NCBI GenBank assembly: GCA_031265205.1
Contig: JAISCZ010000011.1
Location: 1-44,211 of the forward strand
Length of the DNA: 44,211 nucleotides
Reading direction: 5' to 3'
Source: Deltaproteobacteria bacterium
GTDB taxonomy: Bacteria > Desulfobacterota > Desulfarculia > Adiutricales > Adiutricaceae
The notes below the pieces were generated by a model. The model searched no databases. It worked only from the letters and a program-made list of their open reading frames with translations, and was not told where the DNA came from. Numbering within the stretch: the stretch's first letter is position 1; each line of letters begins with the position of its first letter. A program made the translations under genes and the position numbers. Positions 25,333 through 35,091 of the stretch are shown piece by piece.

Positions 25333-27336
25333 CTACCGCGCGGGGCCCGCGCCGGCCCCCGCCGTTTCTTCCATGGCCAGGGATTGGAAGAAAGGGGCCA
25401 GGGCGCCGCGAAAGCGCGTGGCGCCAAACCCGCTCAGGTGGTTGTCGTCGGTGTAATAATTGTATTGGTCGTCGCCGGGCAGGCACCAGCCGTCAGGGCA
25501 GAGGCTCTCTTCCACGCTCAGAAGCTTGAAGCCCGGCCCCTGGAAGGAGCGTAAGAGTCGGCGCGGCTCGGCGTTGCGGTTTTGGTAGTAGCGGACCGGA
25601 TAACCGCTGTCCGCTGGCGAATGGCCGCGCAGGGCCTCCCGGCTGACGCGATTGGTGACGTGAAAAGGATATTCGGGGACGTTTTCGATAAACCAGACTT
25701 CCGCGCCGGCCTGATTGAAGCTCGCGACCAGATCGGCGAGGCCCGTGACGAACGCGTCGGCGGCGACGCGCGGGTCGGCGTTTTCCGGGGCCGCGAAAGC
25801 GGGGCTTGTCTCGGTTAAGGGCGGCGACGGGAACATGACGCTGTAGCGGGTGGCCACCAGGACTTTTTTGATTCCCTTGAATTTGACCATTTCCAGGATC
25901 CCCCGCCTGACGCCCTCGCAGTTAACGCCGCGCAGCTTCCCGCGGAAGTGGTGTAAGACCGGGCAGGGCGTCGGGATTGTTTCCAGGCCCGGCGTCCCCG
26001 CCTCCATGGCCGACCGCTGGAGGCCGGTCCGCCACATTCCGACGTGACTGTCGCCCCAGACCACAAAGCGCGCTTCGCCCTCCGGGCCCAGCGGCCAGGC
26101 CAGAATTTCCACTTTCTCCCCGTCTTGGTCGCTTTCGAAAACGACTAACGGCTTCTCGTCGACTTGTTGGTTGCGGGCCGCTTCCTGGGCCCACAACTCT
26201 ATTTTGGGGTTCAAAAGGGCCGGCAACCCGTTAGTGTGGCGGATTACCCTTCCCGCCAGGGTAAAGAGCGCTATCCCGATCAGCGCGGCCGCGAAAAGGG
26301 AGCGCCTTGTGGGGAAAAAGCGGCGCTCGCGCGTCGGTTTCTCAATATAGCGCCAGGAAAGCCAGGCCAGGGCGAAGGCCGCGGCCACCGCCGCCAGGCG
26401 GGAGGCGGGGCTCAGAGGCTCGTCTTGGATATAACGCGGCATAACTAAGAGCGGCCAATGCCAGAGATACAGGGAGTAGGAAATCTTGCCGATCCACCGC
26501 GACGGGGCCAAGGCCAAGGCGCGGCCGACCAGGCTGGCCTCAGGGCCGTCGCGGTGGATTAAAAGCAAAAGGGCGGCGCCCAGGCAGACGGGAAGCGCGG
26601 CCAGGCCCGGGAAAGGGGTCTGGGGGCCGTAAATAAAGACCGGCGCTAACATAAGGCCCGCGCTCGCCAGGGCCAAGCCCGCGGAGCGAAAGCGGGCCAG
26701 GAACGCCGGCGCGGACAGGGCGGTCAGGGCGCCGAGCAAGAGCTCCCAGGCCCGGGTATGCGTCCAGTAAAAGGCCATTTCCGGTCGGGTCCCGACCTGG
26801 GCTATGGAGGCGGCCAAAGAGGCGACGGCGACGAGGGCCAAGGCCGGGCGGAGAAATTTTCGGCCCAGCTTAGAGAGGAGCCACAAAAGAAGAGGGAAGA
26901 GAATATAGAACTGTTCCTCCACCGACAGGGACCAGCAGTGCAGGAGGGGCTTAGTGTATGTCTGGGCGTCAAAGTATCCGGTCTGGCGAAAGAAATGGAT
27001 ATTGACCCAAAAAGTGGAAGTGGCCGTTAGCGAGCGCCCGAAGCTCCTAGAGTCAAAGGGCATCAGCGCGCACCAGGAGACAACGGACGCCGCCAGCAAG
27101 ACGAGGAAGAGGGGCGGCAGGATGCGGCGGCAGCGGCGCTCGTAAAAGCCGGCTAAACTGAAACGCCCGCTTTGAAGCTCGTCGGCCAGAAGGCGGGTAA
27201 TGAGGTACCCGGAAATGACGAAAAAAACGTCCACCCCAATATAACCGCCGGAAAAGCCGGGCGCCCCGGCGTGATCCAACAAGACGGCCAAGACGGCCAC
27301 CGCTCTTAAGCCGTCAATATCCGGCCGATACTTCAT
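25333..27336 (-). CDS. OafA/YrhL-type acyltransferase with C-terminal SGNH domain
   Basis: Acyltransferase-3 membrane proteins transfer acetyl or other acyl groups to cell-surface polysaccharides such as LPS O-antigen. This protein has 667 residues. Its N-terminus has the family start YRPDIDGLRAVAVLAVLLDH and GGYIGVDVFFVISGYLIT. R-R-ILP (CRRILPPLFLV) and WSLSVEEQFYILFP follow, with about ten membrane helices to residue 370. The C-terminal part is a periplasmic SGNH hydrolase-like domain with the block-I GDSH in VVWGDSHVGMW near residue 430 and the late D-x-x-H in DDNHLSGFG near 640. Both catalytic elements look intact. It stands alone on the minus strand. Its surface glycan substrate is unknown. 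Confidence 0.93.
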   Translation of the reverse strand: MKYRPDIDGLRAVAVLAVLLDHAGAPGFSGGYIGVDVFFVISGYLITRLLADELQSGRFSLAGFYERRCRRILPPLFLVLLAASVVSWCALMPFDSRSFGRSLTATSTFWVNIHFFRQTGYFDAQTYTKPLLHCWSLSVEEQFYILFPLLLWLLSKLGRKFLRPALALVAVASLAASIAQVGTRPEMAFYWTHTRAWELLLGALTALSAPAFLARFRSAGLALASAGLMLAPVFIYGPQTPFPGLAALPVCLGAALLLLIHRDGPEASLVGRALALAPSRWIGKISYSLYLWHWPLLVMPRYIQDEPLSPASRLAAVAAAFALAWLSWRYIEKPTRERRFFPTRRSLFAAALIGIALFTLAGRVIRHTNGLPALLNPKIELWAQEAARNQQVDEKPLVVFESDQDGEKVEILAWPLGPEGEARFVVWGDSHVGMWRTGLQRSAMEAGTPGLETIPTPCPVLHHFRGKLRGVNCEGVRRGILEMVKFKGIKKVLVATRYSVMFPSPPLTETSPAFAAPENADPRVAADAFVTGLADLVASFNQAGAEVWFIENVPEYPFHVTNRVSREALRGHSPADSGYPVRYYQNRNAEPRRLLRSFQGPGFKLLSVEESLCPDGWCLPGDDQYNYYTDDNHLSGFGATRFRGALAPFFQSLAMEETAGAGAGPAR

Positions 27337-29408
27337 GGAAGCTCCCGTGGCGACGTTGGGCGGCGAGCGACGAAAAAGCCTGAAGGTTTTCGCTTGGGGC
27401 TCGGGATTTATTGATATTCCGGGGACGCGGCGAGGAATTAGGAGGCAAGCGCCGGCGCCCTTGATTGGCGGTCTCGCGCTTACGCGAACGCGCCTTTCTC
27501 GGCGCGATCTTAAAGACTTTTAGCAAAACGGGGGGGCTTCGTCAAGAGTTTCGCGCCCTTTCGCGTTTTAGCCCTTAAGGCGTAAATAAAAAGGCGCTCT
27601 GAAACGTAATTTGAGTCTCGCGTCGAAAATAGGGAAAATTTAAAAAAAATGAAGAATTGGCGCGTCTCGCGCGCGAGCGCGTGGATTTACGTAAAAGTTA
27701 GGGGCGGGTTTCCGGCGCGGAGAATCATTTTTTAGCGACGCGTTAATTTGAAAGGACGCGAAAGGGGAATCGCGCTCGCGTAAAGGCGACCAGTATTCAA
27801 ACGCGCTTGGGTAAACTTCCGCGCGACGCGGGCGAGAGCGAGCCGATCGGTAAAAAAGAAAAAGCGGAGAAAATACGTTAAGCCGCGAAGACTGACAAAC
27901 GTTAAGAAAAGACAGTGGTCGCTTTGAGCGAGAAATTCCCGTTTTTAAGATATCCTCCGCGTCCGGGGCTTTAAAAACATTCAAAAGGTCACTCGTGACG
28001 GATAAAATAATATCCGTCGCGAGCGTCGCGTTGTTTGTCTTCGCTATCGCGAGAGCGCCGCGCTTGACGAATATTTTAAAACGAATCGTTTAAGACGTCG
28101 CGTTTAAGGCAAAGTTTTAAAGGCTATGATTGATTTGAAGGCGACGCTTTGAAGGCGACGACAATAGGAGTCGCGCGTCAAGCGTCCTAGCGGCCGCCTG
28201 ACGCGCGTTTCCGAAGAACGCCCAATATTTCCCGTCGCGCCTAAAATATGAGGATCCGCGCTTTATAGCCGATCCAATCCGTGGAACCATTCGTTAAAAT
28301 TCGCCAATAACGTAAGGGTATAAACACTTAGCGTTTCGCGAAAATAAAATTATCCCCAAGAAAGCGCGGACGGAGTTTAAATGGGCTCTCTTTCGCCAAG
28401 GAGGCTCGCGGCGGGAGTCGCGCGCCGTTCTCCCCATCGAGGGATGACTCGGGCGACGGAAGGAGATAGCCGCCAAAAGTTTCGTCCAAGAGAGAAAAAG
28501 ATAGAATCTTTCTAACGCCGGCGGCGCGCTTTCCGCCCCGCTCGCTCCCCTCTCTTAGCGCCTCGTCCCGTCGGCGGGCGCCCTCTCCCTCCGTCGCGCG
28601 CGCCGGGCGCCAACCCTACGCTTCCCAAAGGGAGAGGGCGCCGGAAGGAGTCCCCAAGGCGGGCGCGCGAACGCCAAAGGAGCCGTCCGCGCGCCGCGCC
28701 GCCCTCCCCCCCCTCTCTCTCGCGCTCGCTCCGTCGGCGCGGCTTTTTGAAAGCGACGCGCGGCCTCTCTTGAGCGGGGCGCGAGGAGTCCGCGCGACGC
28801 TCAAGCGAAAATACGCCGAGTCACGCGCGGCCCCCAGAATCCTGAGGGCGCCAAGCGCTTCGGCGAGACGCGTCCAGCGAGGCGCTTGGAAAAGCGCGCG
28901 GAATTAAACGCCGCGAAGATGGGGGGAGCGAGGCGGGGGCGTGGGGCGCGCGAAAATATTTTCGTCTCTTCATTTTGGTCTCTCGCGCGTTTTTTTAATA
29001 TTGAGGCCACGCGCCGATTCGCGCTCTTTGGCGTTTACAACTGTGACGCTTTGTCGTTAATTGGGAAAGATACGTTAAAATTGTTCGTTCTAAAAACGCG
29101 ACAATAATCGCTTTTTTGGCGTTTTTTTTCTTGTGGATTATTTTTTATCCATGCTATAAGCGAATAGTTTTTCGGCTCTTTTTTTCCGGGTTAACGCGGC
29201 TTTCAGTTCTTCGCGCTCCTCTTTTGTCTTTTTTGGCGAGCCATTCGCGCGCTTTGGCGCTCCGGAAAACTTTTCGCCTTTCGCGCGCGCGTCGCGGCTT
29301 ACGCGCTCTCCCGTTTAAGCGGGCGCGCGAGCGAGCTGGCGGCGATGGCGCGCCTTTTCCCGCGCTTTCTCCCGTTTCGGGACGCGAGCTTTGGGGCGTT
29401 TGTTTTTT
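27337..29408. other. 2-kb stretch without a convincing gene
   Basis: This is the largest gene desert in the window. Frames on both strands are short and Arg/Ser/Ala-rich. Small features: a perfect inverted repeat GACGGATA / TATCCGTC (27997-28004 and 28011-28018, 6-nt AAATAA loop), and a 14-bp-period direct repeat TTTGAAGGCGACG at 28134-28146 and 28148-28160. Base composition drifts between moderate and very high GC. It may be the remains of lost genes. Confidence 0.5.
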
Positions 29409-31079
29409 ATGGATTTAAGGATTTATCAGAAAACCGCGTTAGAGGTAATTTTCCGCGATCTTCTAAACGAGACCGAAGTCCTCTTGGTGGCGGCCACCGG
29501 CGCCGGGAAGACGGTGATTTTTGACGAGCTTATCCGCCGTTTTATGACCCGCTACCCCAAGATGAATATTCTCTTTATGGCTCACCGCCAAGAATTGGTG
29601 TATCAGGCCTATTACAAGCTGATCTCGCTCTGGCCCGAGGGGGTCGAAAATATCGGGCTCGCCTGCGCGGGAACGGGACTGGTGGATCTTACCCGCCCCG
29701 TGACGATGGGGAGCGTGCAGACTTTGGCGCGACGGGAATTGAAGGCGAATTTCCGGCTCCTCGTGGTGGACGAGTGCCATCACGTCCCCAGCTTGGAAAA
29801 AGGCGGCCAGTACCATAAAGTTATCGGCCGCCTGCGCGCTCAAAACCCCGATTTGCGCGTTTTGGGGGTGACGGCCACGCCCTACCGTCTCGGCCATGGC
29901 TACGTCTACGGGAACGAATGCCGGGAAGGGAGAAGCAACTTTTTTCCCCGGCTCAATTTTCTCATCGGTTTAAACGATCTCATCAGGGACGGTTTTCTGG
30001 TCCCCATCCGCGCCAAAGAAGGCCTCTCCATGGAAAAGGCCTTGGCCAAAGTCAGCGTCAAGCAAGGCGAATACGACATCGACGAGCTTTCCCGGCTCTA
30101 TCAGGAAGAGAGCCACATCGAGGCCGCGGTCAACGCCCTGGCCGTCCACGGCGAGGGACGGAAAAAGGCCTTAGTCTTCGCGGTGTCCGTCGCGCACGCC
30201 CAAAAACTCGCCGGCGCTTTTAACGCCAGAGGCTACCGCGCTTCCGCCGTTTACTCCTTGCTTTCGAGCGAGGAGCGTTTGCGGATCTTAAGGGATTTTG
30301 AAAACGATTCCTTAAATATCTTAATCAACGTGGGGATCTTAACCGAGGGCTGGGACAGCCCGCGGGTGAGCCTCATTCTAATGTGCCGGCCCACCAAAGC
30401 CCCGGCGCTGTTCGTGCAGATGCTGGGCCGGGGGACGCGCGTCTGTTCGGGTAAAAAAGATCTCCTGGTGTTGGATCTGGCCGACAATTTCAAAACCCAC
30501 GGGGATCCCGCCTCCCCCGTCGTCACTTTTAGGAAAAAACGGGGCGCCGAGTCTCCCGCCTACCGCGATTGCCCGGCGTGCCGTTCCCTTGGCGCGCGGG
30601 AAGACGCCGTTTGCCGCCACTGTGGGCGCCGTTTCGGCGACGCGGAAGAGGCGTTGGAGCGTGGCGTCGCTCCCCTGGAACGCCCTTTGAGCTCTCCCTT
30701 GGATTTCCCGGGGGCCTTAAGCCTGCCGGAGGTAATGGAGCCCCCCGCGCCCCCGCCGCCCGCGGAGAAGCATAAGGTGGAAAGTTATCGGATCTACCGG
30801 ACCCTGACCAGCTCCGGAAAAGCCATGGCCGTTTTGGCCCTCTACTGCCAAAAGGCCGGCTGCGTGAGGCACTGGATGGACATCGAGGGCGCGAGCTCGG
30901 TCAAAAGCCGTTTTTACGCCCGCGAACTCTGGCGCAAGCTTTCGGGAGGGCTAATCCCCCCCGTGACAATCGATGAGGCCATCGCCCGGGCGGCGGAGCT
31001 AAAAATTCCGGGGGAAGTCACCGTCATCATTGACGGCGATTTTCGGCGCGCGCGGGAAATTTGGGCGCCCTATCATTAG
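29409..31079 (+). CDS. SF2 (DEAD/DEAH-type) helicase with zinc ribbon
   Basis: A 556-residue superfamily-2 helicase. Seen in order: the N-terminal RIYQKTALEVIF Q-motif-like start, Walker A AATGAGKTVIF near residue 35, motif Ia MAHRQELV, motif II VVDECHHVP near 125, and motif III GVTATPYRLG near 160. The second RecA domain shows TEGWDSPRVSLILMCRPT and motif VI QMLGRGTRVCSGKKD. A four-cysteine zinc ribbon (CPACRSLGARE...CRHCGRRF) lies near residue 385, followed by a 140-residue C-terminal domain of unknown function. The ATG at 29409 is preferred over a TTG at 29391. It resembles the YprA/Ssl2/restriction-subunit-like helicases. No nuclease partner is adjacent, so it may act alone in DNA repair. 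Confidence 0.9.
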   Translation: MDLRIYQKTALEVIFRDLLNETEVLLVAATGAGKTVIFDELIRRFMTRYPKMNILFMAHRQELVYQAYYKLISLWPEGVENIGLACAGTGLVDLTRPVTMGSVQTLARRELKANFRLLVVDECHHVPSLEKGGQYHKVIGRLRAQNPDLRVLGVTATPYRLGHGYVYGNECREGRSNFFPRLNFLIGLNDLIRDGFLVPIRAKEGLSMEKALAKVSVKQGEYDIDELSRLYQEESHIEAAVNALAVHGEGRKKALVFAVSVAHAQKLAGAFNARGYRASAVYSLLSSEERLRILRDFENDSLNILINVGILTEGWDSPRVSLILMCRPTKAPALFVQMLGRGTRVCSGKKDLLVLDLADNFKTHGDPASPVVTFRKKRGAESPAYRDCPACRSLGAREDAVCRHCGRRFGDAEEALERGVAPLERPLSSPLDFPGALSLPEVMEPPAPPPPAEKHKVESYRIYRTLTSSGKAMAVLALYCQKAGCVRHWMDIEGASSVKSRFYARELWRKLSGGLIPPVTIDEAIARAAELKIPGEVTVIIDGDFRRAREIWAPYH

Positions 31080-31275
31080 GGCGCGCCAGCCCCACGCCAG
31101 ACCTTAGATCGGCGCGCCTTTCCCCAAAAGGGGCGGAAGGCCGGCGCGGCGGGCCCGCGCGCTTGAGCGGCCCCAGGGCTCGCGGACGGCGGCGGCGCGC
31201 CCTGGGGGGCCCGCGGGGATGAGGGGACGGATTAAATTTTCGTGGGGAGACGCGGGGCGGCAAGGGAAGCTGGAA

Positions 31276-31312
31276 GCCCCTGGGATTATCCTAAAGGGGC
31301 AATCCCAGGGGC
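31276..31312 (-). terminator. 12-bp stem-loop downstream of ybjN-like gene
   Basis: GCCCCTGGGATT (31276-31287) and AATCCCAGGGGC (31301-31312) form a perfect 12-bp stem with a 13-nt loop. It lies 10 bases beyond the stop of the minus-strand ybjN-like gene, the last gene of its cluster. No long U-run follows. Confidence 0.55.
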
Positions 31313-31321
31313 GGAGAGCGT

Positions 31322-31861
31322 TCAGTCGCCGCCAAAACGGCGCGCCCGGCGGTCCCGGCGGTCGGAGGGCGGCGAGTCGGAGGAAGAGTTCCCGGCGATG
31401 ACTTCGTTGTACCAGGCGCGATGGGACTGCTCGACGGTGATGATAAAATCGTGGAGGCGGGCCTCGGTGATCCCGCCGGCGAAATCCAGGTCCAGCTCGA
31501 GAACGGGATCGTTATCCTCGTCCATGTAGGAGCGGCTGAAGCGTTTGGTCTGGTTCCAGGCGTTGACTTCCTCGATGGTCGTCCCTTCGTTTTGAATGGC
31601 CGTGTAATATAAAATGGCCTCGTTTTTGGAGTCCACGGCGAAAGAGCCGCGGCGCCCATTGAGTTCCCAGATTACGCGGCTTTCGCCCGCCTCATGGTCA
31701 ACGTCGTAATTCCAGCCCCGCATGAGCGAGGCCAGCTCGTCGCCGGTGATTTTTTTGTGGACGGTCCCGTCGGCGGCCAGGGCGTTCTGGCTCGCCATTC
31801 CCGCGACGAGGAGCGTGGTCAAAAGGCTTGCGAGGCCCAAAAATAAACGGATTCGCGGCAT
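31322..31861 (-). CDS. Secreted YbjN-domain protein
   Basis: The ATG at 31861 gives a 179-residue protein with a clear signal peptide (RLFLGLASLLTTLLVAGMASQNALA, cut near residue 28). The mature part matches the YbjN family pattern: an N-terminal ITGDELASLMRGWNYDVDHE helix, RGSFAVDSKNEAILYYT, and then WNQTKRFSRSYMDEDNDPVLELDLDF and GGITEARLHDFI. YbjN proteins have a chaperone-like, tri-strand/helix fold of unclear role; a periplasmic version is implied here. The C-terminal 20 residues are Arg/Asp-rich. It lies 49 bases after the hydantoinase-like gene and probably ends its transcription unit. Confidence 0.8.
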   Translation of the reverse strand: MPRIRLFLGLASLLTTLLVAGMASQNALAADGTVHKKITGDELASLMRGWNYDVDHEAGESRVIWELNGRRGSFAVDSKNEAILYYTAIQNEGTTIEEVNAWNQTKRFSRSYMDEDNDPVLELDLDFAGGITEARLHDFIITVEQSHRAWYNEVIAGNSSSDSPPSDRRDRRARRFGGD

Positions 31862-31910
31862 ATCAAACTCCAAAAAAGCGCCTCTTGGGGAATTTTTCCT
31901 CAAAAGGGGC

Positions 31911-33563
31911 TTAATCTAAGGGGGGAGCCAGCAGTCCTGGCGCGGTTTGGGCTTTGACGCGGATGATTTTACCCACGCCTCTCCCGGTCATCTGATCGAA
32001 GCTTTCGGCTAAGGTTATTTGGGGCTCGCTCGCCAATCCTTGGAGAGCCGCGAGGAGATCCTGGACGGCCTTTCCCAGGTCGTAATTCGCGCTGATATCC
32101 CTCTTTACGCCAAGCGTCGGGATGGTCATGGTCCCCAGGGAGGTGTCGGCGTAGAGTTCCGCCTCCATGGTGGGGCGGGCCAAGGCCGCGCCCAGGGCGT
32201 TGGCGAAAGAGGCTTCCGGGGGCGCGAAGGCTTCCAGGCCCAGATATTCTTGGGCCAGCGAGACCAGGGAGGGGGCGGGGCCGCCTAAAAAGGCGAGGCG
32301 TCGGGGCGCGACTTTCCAGTCCACCAAAAAATCGCCGATCGTGTAGATCGGGGCGGAGTTAACTTCGTCGATAAAGGAATTTATAGCGCGTTTGAGCTTA
32401 AAAAACACGCTTTTTATCGCCGCGCGCGCGAGAGCGCGGGGGTCTTGGGGGGCCAGGGCGGCGAAAGCCTTGACGGAAAGGGAGCGATCGCCCACGTCGG
32501 AAAGACGCAAAACGTTGGTCGCGTCGGTCAGGGTGGGGAGCCGGCGCCCCGCGAGGCCCAGGGGGTCCAGGGCCAGGGCGGGCCCGCGGCGGACGGGAAG
32601 GGGCTCAAAAACCCCGTCCCGGTAAAGGAGGTCCGTGTCGCCCCCCAGGGCCAAGGAATGGCTTAAAAGGCCCCGGATGAGAGTCTTGTGGCGGTTGACG
32701 GTCAGGCCCTGGGGCGCGAGCAGGGGCTTGCCCCGGCTGATTAAGGCCAGATCCGCGCTGGTGCCCCCCATGTCCACCATGAGAAGGTCTTCCTGGGGCG
32801 CGTGGAGCCCCAAGGCCCAGAGACCCAACAGCGAGGCCGCGGGCCCCGCGGAGAGGGCCAGGGCCGGCGACTTGGCGGCGGCGGGGGCGGAGAGGACTCC
32901 GCCGTCGGATTGGAGGATAAAGAGTTCGGCCCGCAGGCCCAATTTTTGGGCCGTGGCGAGGAGGCGCGCGGCAAAATCGCGGTAGAGGCCGGCGACGGAG
33001 GCGTTTAAGAGGGCCGAGGCGATCCGGCGCGGAAAATTGAGCCCGCCGAAGAGGGCGGAGGCGCGGAAAACCTCGCCGGGATGGCGCTCTTGGGCCTCCG
33101 CCGCCATGGCGTCTTCCAAAGCCGGGTTTTTGGGCCCGAATTTAGCGGCGCAGACCAAGCTCGCGGCCCCTTCGGCCCGCAGTTCCGCCGCGGCCCGCGC
33201 GGCTTCCCCCGGCGCGAAAGATTTGAGGACGACCCCCAAATGGTCTTGGCTCCCGGAAAGCTTGCGCCGCCAGGGCGCGGAGGGGATATCGTCCCAGGGG
33301 AGCCCCGGGCCGGAGCAGTAGATAAGCCCTACCCTCTCGCTTTGACCGGTAAGGACGGCGTTGAGGCCTAGCGTGGTGGAAACCGTAAGCCTCCGGATCG
33401 CCTTCGGGTCTTCCGTCCCCGCGAGGATGGCGTTTAAGACGGTCTCCAAGGTCAGGCTCAGATCGGGTAAGGTCGGCGTTTTCGCGGTTTTAACGAGCTT
33501 TATGGAGTCGGATAAAAGGGCCGCGTCCGTGTGGGTTCCGCCGACGTCCACTCCCAGGTACAT
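31911..33563 (-). CDS. Hydantoinase/oxoprolinase-family protein (HyuA-like)
   Basis: HyuA-type proteins use an actin/hexokinase-like ATPase fold to open cyclic amides such as hydantoins or 5-oxoproline. The 550-residue protein shows the N-terminal phosphate-binding signature LGVDVGGTHTDAALL, then STTLGLNAVLTG. The core motif LMVDMGGTSADLALI lies near residue 270. The family usually has about 650-700 residues and often has a HyuB partner. Here the C-terminal part is shorter, and no HyuB is present in the window. It lies 41 bases after tolA and is followed by the YbjN gene. An anaerobe-type short form is possible. The substrate is not predictable from sequence alone. Confidence 0.85.
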   Translation of the reverse strand: MYLGVDVGGTHTDAALLSDSIKLVKTAKTPTLPDLSLTLETVLNAILAGTEDPKAIRRLTVSTTLGLNAVLTGQSERVGLIYCSGPGLPWDDIPSAPWRRKLSGSQDHLGVVLKSFAPGEAARAAAELRAEGAASLVCAAKFGPKNPALEDAMAAEAQERHPGEVFRASALFGGLNFPRRIASALLNASVAGLYRDFAARLLATAQKLGLRAELFILQSDGGVLSAPAAAKSPALALSAGPAASLLGLWALGLHAPQEDLLMVDMGGTSADLALISRGKPLLAPQGLTVNRHKTLIRGLLSHSLALGGDTDLLYRDGVFEPLPVRRGPALALDPLGLAGRRLPTLTDATNVLRLSDVGDRSLSVKAFAALAPQDPRALARAAIKSVFFKLKRAINSFIDEVNSAPIYTIGDFLVDWKVAPRRLAFLGGPAPSLVSLAQEYLGLEAFAPPEASFANALGAALARPTMEAELYADTSLGTMTIPTLGVKRDISANYDLGKAVQDLLAALQGLASEPQITLAESFDQMTGRGVGKIIRVKAQTAPGLLAPPLD

Positions 33564-33604
33564 GTTCGCGCCTCAAGCTTTCCGCTCGCCCCAGGGAAAG
33601 AGCC

Positions 33605-34540
33605 TTAGCCCAGGGCCCGGAGATAGCCGAGGTTAAATTGCAGGGCCGGATTGTCGGGCCGGCCGTTGAAGACGGCCGGGAGCGGCGGGAACTTGGAGCG
33701 GACAATGGCCTGTTCCACCGAGAGGTCAAAATCCGAGTTGCCGCTGGAGATGCGCAGGGCCTTGCCAGTCACCCTCCCCGAGGGGTCGATGACAATCACG
33801 AAGGTGCTGGAAATATTGTTGTTGATGGGCGAGGACGGGGGCATCCAATTGGCCCGCACGATCTCCATCAGCTGACGGTAATAGTCCCGGACCACGGGGT
33901 CGTCGATGAGCTGGCCAGTGGTGTTGGCCGCCGCCGGCTCGCTGGAAAGGCCGTTGTCGCGGCCCCTTTCGGCCGCGAGATTGGCGATGGACTGGTTAAT
34001 GAGGTCGTCGTCGTCCTGCCGGTCCTTTTTGCGCTGGAGTTCCTGGATCCTCGTGTTGATTTGAGTGTCCGTGGAGGGCGCGGCGGGTTTGGGCTTGGGT
34101 TTGGGCGTAGGGTCCGGGGGCTTTTCCGGAACGGGAACCTTGGGCGGCGGCTCGGGGGTTTTTTGGACTTGCGGGACGGGGATGGCCGGGGTTATCCCGA
34201 TGGGGATCGCCTCCGGGGGCGTCTCGGGGATAATAATGCGGTCCAGGGGCGTGGGCTGGGGCAGCATGGGCTCGGCCTCGGGGAGGCGGACCACGTCGGG
34301 GACGTCAAGATCGGGGTTCACCGGGGCCTTGGGGGCCGCGGGGGCCGGAGGCTCCACCGCGCCCACCAGGCGGATAGTGATCACGTCAAAGGGTTTGTCC
34401 TTCTCGCCCCAGCTCAGAAAATCGGGCGCGAACGCCAATACCCCAAAAAGAAGGGCGTGAAGGGTGAGGGAAGCGGCGATTACGCCAAAAAGCGGGCCCT
34501 CGCCGGTCGCCTGTCGTTGGAAATTGGAGTCTCGGCGCAT
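33605..34540 (-). CDS. tolA: TolA/TonB-like periplasmic energy transducer
   Basis: The 311-residue protein has a single N-terminal membrane helix (FGVIAASLTLHALLFGVLAF, residues 19-38). A long proline-rich periplasmic linker (PEPPPKVPVPEKPPDPTPKPKPKP) and a charged helical part (IQELQRKKDRQDDDDLINQ) follow. The C-terminal domain has YYRQLMEIVRANWMPPSS, STFVIVIDPSGRVTGKALRISSGNSDFDLSVEQAI and a final LGYLRAL, the pattern of TolA/TonB C-terminal domains. It should couple the proton-motive force harvested by the adjacent TolQ/TolR pair to the outer membrane. Tol versus Ton cannot be settled because neither Pal nor TolB is present in the window. Confidence 0.85.
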   Translation of the reverse strand: MRRDSNFQRQATGEGPLFGVIAASLTLHALLFGVLAFAPDFLSWGEKDKPFDVITIRLVGAVEPPAPAAPKAPVNPDLDVPDVVRLPEAEPMLPQPTPLDRIIIPETPPEAIPIGITPAIPVPQVQKTPEPPPKVPVPEKPPDPTPKPKPKPAAPSTDTQINTRIQELQRKKDRQDDDDLINQSIANLAAERGRDNGLSSEPAAANTTGQLIDDPVVRDYYRQLMEIVRANWMPPSSPINNNISSTFVIVIDPSGRVTGKALRISSGNSDFDLSVEQAIVRSKFPPLPAVFNGRPDNPALQFNLGYLRALG

Positions 34541-34574
34541 GCTAAAAGTCTCCGCGCGAAAAGAGAGAAAAAAA

Positions 34575-35090
34575 TCAGTTGGGCGCGCTGGGCGCGGGAG
34601 GGGCGCTTCCCTGGGGATTGGGGGCCAGGGGAATCGGGGCCATCATGGGGAGCGGCAAATCGCCTTCCCCCCCGGGCTCGGTGACCAGGCCCACGTTGAC
34701 GACGCCGGCCAGCCTCAGGGTTCCCATCACGGCGGCCACATGGCCGTAGGCCACCTCCCGGTCGGCCTTCAAAAAGACGCTTTCCGTCCCTTTGGTCCGC
34801 ATGACCTGCTTAATCTGCGCGTCCAGGTTATTGACGTTGGCCAGAGGCGTGTCGTCCAAGAGGACTTGCCCGCTTTTGGTGATGGTCAGGATCACCATGT
34901 CCTGGTCCGTGCGCATGACGTTCGCGTCCACTTTGGGGAGGTCCACCTCGAGGCCCTGGGTCATCATCGGCGCCGCCACCATGAATATTATGAGAAGAAC
35001 CAGCATCACGTCAACCATGGGAGTGACGTTGATTTCGCTCATCATGGAGTGGCGGTGGTTGTCGCCCTGGCTATGAAAGGAAAAGGCCAT
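34575..35090 (-). CDS. tolR: TolR/ExbD-family protein
   Basis: The 171-residue protein has one membrane helix containing the functional Asp (INVTPMVDVMLVLLIIFMVAAPM, residues 19-41), the proton-translocating residue of TolR/ExbD. A periplasmic domain follows with LEVDLPKVDAN, MVILTITKSGQVLLDD and KGTESVFLKADREVAYGHVAAVMGTLRLAGV, the canonical ExbD pattern. The C-terminus is a Pro/Ala-rich tail. The stop lies 34 bases before tolA and the start lies 1 base from the tolQ stop. Confidence 0.92.
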   Translation of the reverse strand: MAFSFHSQGDNHRHSMMSEINVTPMVDVMLVLLIIFMVAAPMMTQGLEVDLPKVDANVMRTDQDMVILTITKSGQVLLDDTPLANVNNLDAQIKQVMRTKGTESVFLKADREVAYGHVAAVMGTLRLAGVVNVGLVTEPGGEGDLPLPMMAPIPLAPNPQGSAPPAPSAPN

Positions 35091-35091
35091 T

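Noticed and set aside
33638..34684. Long plus-strand Gly/Arg-rich frame opposite tolA
   Set aside because: It is the antisense shadow of the proline-rich tolA linker and the tolR end, which have recognised domains on the minus strand.
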